Shown: positions 61,801 to 64,000 of the stretch, one piece after another
Layout: each line of letters opens with the position of its first letter
Position numbering within the stretch: the stretch's first letter is position 1
From: Colocasia esculenta
Lineage: Eukaryota; Streptophyta; Magnoliopsida; Alismatales; Araceae
Direction of reading: 5' to 3'
Length of the DNA stretch: 64,000 nucleotides
Assembly (NCBI GenBank): GCA_014218235.1
Contig: CM024758.1
Location: 105,251,698 to 105,315,697 of the forward strand
The notes under the pieces: generated by a model
What the model was told of the DNA's origin: nothing
Databases searched by the model: none
Seen by the model: only the letters and a program-made list of their open reading frames with translations
Translations under genes and position numbers: made by a program

Positions 61801-62560
61801 CAAATCATTGATAAAAAATCTGGAAGTGTTAAAATTTTTGGTAAAAGAGTCAATAACATTTATCTAGTTGATCTAGATGAACCAAAAAATAAAAACTTGT
61901 GTCTTATTGCAAACAAAAAGGATCAACTTTCTTTATGGCATCACAGGCTAGGCCATGCAAGCTACAATGTTTTGAATAAAATCATGAGAATGAAATTGGT
62001 AAATGGACTTCCTGAAATTCACTTTAACAAAGATTTGAGCTTTTGTGATGCATGTGCACATGATAAACAAACTAAAAAATCTTTCAAATCTAAGGCACCT
62101 ATAATCTCTTCAAAACCTTTTAAACTGTTGCACATGGACCTTTTTGGACCTACAAGAACACTTAGTCTCAATGGAAAACGTTTTGGCTTTGTTATTGTAG
62201 ACGATTTCTCCAAGTTCACTTGGGTCAAATTTCTAGCTCATAAAAGTGAAACAATGAAAAACTTTGAAGACTTCTTTAACAAGATTGAGCATGGAAAAAT
62301 AAACAAAATATGATCAATTCTTACTGATCATGGGGGAGAGTTTGATAATAATCTATTTTATGACTTCTACAGGAACCAAGGCATTGAACATAAACTCTCC
62401 TCTCCAAGAACTCCAGAACAAAATGGAGTAGTGGAGAGAAAGAATAGAACCTTGGTGGAAATGGCTCACACACTTTTGGTGGAAAGTCAACTCTCAAGTA
62501 GCTATTGGGCAGAAGCTATGAACACATCATGTTACATATTGAACAGAGCCATGATAAGAC
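61801..62560 (+). pseudogene. Copia-5 integrase
   Basis: The zinc site is complete: HHRLGHAS (two His) and FCDACAHDK (two Cys). The DDE core has Asp in LLHMDLFGPTR, Asp in ILTDHGGEF and Glu in VERKNRTL. A TGA at about 62311 (just before SILTDHGG) is the only break seen. SYWAEAMNTSCYILNRAM continues it. Confidence 0.9.
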
Positions 62561-63050
62561 CTGTAATGAAGAAAACCCCATATGAACTCCTGAAAGGTAA
62601 GAGACCCAACATTGGATATTTTAGAGTTTTTAGCTCCAAAGTCTTCATTTACAATAATGACAAAGTTGATCTAGACAAATTTGAAGCCAAAAGTGATGCA
62701 GGAATCTTCTTAGACTATTCTGAACACTCTAGAGCCTATAGAGTGTTTAACACTAAAAATAAAACTGTGGAAGAGACTCCACATGTTATCTTTGATGAGA
62801 TTTATGCAAAAATTGACAATTCAAATGTTTACAGGTATGATGATGATGAAGGAGAAATTCTTGAAGAAGAAGCTGACAAGAACTTGTCGACAGACCCAAT
62901 AGAGGCTATCGACAGACCTGAACAAAATCAAAAAAATCAATAGGGTGAGTCAACCATAACAAATGTCAGGTACTCAAAAGATCATCCACTTGAAAATGTC
63001 ATTGGAAATGTAAATGATAGAGTTCAAACTAGATCACACTTTAGAAATAT
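62561..63050 (+). pseudogene. Copia-5 integrase tail and linker
   Basis: TPYELLKGKRPNIGYFRVFS, KFEAKSDAGIFLDYSEHSRA, RVFNTKNKTVEETPHVIFDE, then an acidic linker. A TAG at about 62941 and further linker text (DHPLENVIGNVNDRVQTRSH) with another TAG near 63058 precede reverse transcriptase. Confidence 0.88.
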
Positions 63051-63953
63051 TGTTGAATAGGATCATTTAGCATTTATTTCTCAAGTGGAACCTAAAAATA
63101 TTGAAGAAGCTCTAAAAGAAAACTCTTGGATAGATGCCATGCATGAAGAACTTGGGCAATTTCAAAGGAATAATGTATGGAGCTTAGTCCCTAAAACTCT
63201 GGAAATCTCAATAATTAGAACAAGATGGGTGTTTAGGAATAAGCTAAATGAAGAGGGAAAAGTTGATAGGAATAAAACTAGATTGGTTGCAAAAGGGTAC
63301 AATCAAGAATTTGGGGTAGATTTTGAAGATTCCTTTGCACCAGTAACTAGGTTTGAGGCAATAAGAATCTTGCTAGCGTATGCATGTTCCAACAAATTTA
63401 AACTATTTCAAATGGATGTCAAAATTGTCTTTCTAAATGGTTACATCAAAGAAGAAGTCTATGTTTCACAGCCAGTTGGATTTAAAATTTCTAATAAACC
63501 TAACCATGTTTACAAATTGCACAAAGCTCTCTATGGTTTGAAACATGCACCAAGAGCATGGTATGACCGATTGAGCAATTTTCTGGTTAGTAAGAATTAC
63601 TCCAGAGGTAAGGTGGACCAAACTCTCTTTACAAAATGTGTTCACAATCACATAATTGTTGTTCAAGTTTATGTGGATGACATTATTTTTGGCTCCACTA
63701 ACCCCTCACTATGTGAAGAATTTTCAAAACACATGCACAGTGAGTTTGAGATGAGCCTAATGGGAGAGTTACAATTTTTTCTTGGCTTGCAGGTCAAACA
63801 ATATGAAGATGGTTTCTTCATCAATCAAGAGAAGTATGTCAAGGAGCTACTTAAGAGGTTTCAATTCGAACAAGCTAAGCCAGCATCTACACCTATGAGC
63901 ACAAGTGTAAAACTTGAAAATGATGAAAAAGGTAAAATGGTAGATCCAAAGTA
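63051..63953 (+). pseudogene. Copia-5 reverse transcriptase
   Basis: An open stretch of 289 codons: EALKENSWIDAMHEELGQF, RTRWVFRNKLNEEGKVDR, KTRLVAKGYNQEFGVDFEDS, LFQMDVKIVFLNGYIKEEVY (Asp111), LHKALYGLKHAPRAWYDRL, QVYVDDIIFGSTNPSL (YVDD 196-199) and MSLMGELQFFLGLQVKQ. All three catalytic Asp are present; SAFLNG has become IVFLNG. It stops at a TAA at 63952-63954, where a Leu/Tyr codon is usual (K.YRGMIGSLLYL). Confidence 0.9.
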
Positions 63954-64000
63954 ATACATAGGTATGATTGGCTCTCTCCTTTATCTTACTGCAAGTAGAC
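63954..64000 (+). pseudogene. Start of the Copia-5 RNase H connection, cut by the window end
   Basis: YIGMIGSLLYLTASR is the connection motif before RNase H. The rest lies outside. Confidence 0.85.

Larger units (their letters stand above)
45140..64000 (+). mobile_element. Copia-5: Sirevirus-like Ty1/copia element, split by Gypsy-4, runs off the right edge
   Basis: LTR 45140-46505, primer site at 46508, gag start at 46582. After 48 coding bases the gag is interrupted by Gypsy-4 (46630-59571) and continues in phase from 59577. Gag, protease, integrase and most of reverse transcriptase follow, and RNase H begins at the window end. It is the best-preserved copia element here but still has stops. 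It was inserted into an Ogre-like gag. No 3' LTR is in the window, so its target duplication cannot be tested (the left flank is CTCCT). Confidence 0.88.

Noticed and set aside
1..64000. Host protein-coding genes
   Set aside because: Every ORF with recognisable motifs belongs to a retroelement. The only host-like candidate (29385-29603) is too short to name.

Overview
The window looks like a repeat-rich, probably pericentromeric stretch of a large flowering-plant genome. I found no host gene I can name, no rRNA and no tRNA gene. Nearly everything is LTR retrotransposon: Ty3/gypsy elements with chromodomains, Ty3/gypsy elements of the Tat/Ogre type, and Ty1/copia elements with the long gag and LTR style of Sireviruses. 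There is also one 5'-truncated L1-type LINE. The lineages, the initiator-Met-tRNA primer sites and the plant LINE RNase H domain point to an angiosperm. The species cannot be read from the sequence.

Layout. 1-17200: a decayed chromodomain gypsy element on the minus strand (Gypsy-1). Only its 3' coding part, gag-pol, primer site and 5' LTR are in the window. Its LTR is split by a younger, nearly complete minus-strand chromodomain element (Gypsy-2, 7735-16665, target duplication GTCTT). 17201-23067: a decayed Sirevirus-like copia element on the plus strand (Copia-3), whose 5' LTR was probably hit by Gypsy-1 and whose 3' LTR is cut by a deletion. 23068-32789: non-autonomous debris, with two solo LTRs bounded by 5-bp target duplications (copia type 24286-26124, gypsy type 26759-29266), a minus-strand gene-like fragment at 29385-29603 and a broken minus-strand ORF resembling the plant mobile/DUF7745-type proteins carried by transposons. 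32790-36234: the 5' half of a Tat-type gypsy element. About 36235-41070: the 5' half of a copia element (Copia-6). 41071-45139: the long leader or LTR and gag of an Ogre-like gypsy element.

45140-64000 is a nested stack. A Sirevirus-like copia element (Copia-5) sits in the Ogre-like gag and runs off the right edge. A complete chromodomain gypsy element (Gypsy-4, 46630-59571) sits in the gag of Copia-5, and the copia reading frame resumes in phase on its far side. A truncated L1 LINE (49370-51925, minus strand) sits in the 5' LTR of Gypsy-4.

All coding regions carry stops, frameshifts or lost catalytic residues. Gypsy-2 is the least damaged, with two frame breaks. The most unusual pattern is in the noncoding parts. 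LTRs of several unrelated families each contain an array of short CpG-centred repeats, mostly palindromic: TGTCGACA in Gypsy-4, Copia-5 and a solo copia LTR; GCGAC/TCGCGA in Gypsy-1, Gypsy-2 and the Ogre-like leader; ATCGAT in Copia-6; CGAAG/CTTCG in the solo gypsy LTR. This is the best candidate here for something not well described: parallel acquisition of CpG dyad arrays in LTRs, possibly binding sites for a host factor or targets of methylation.
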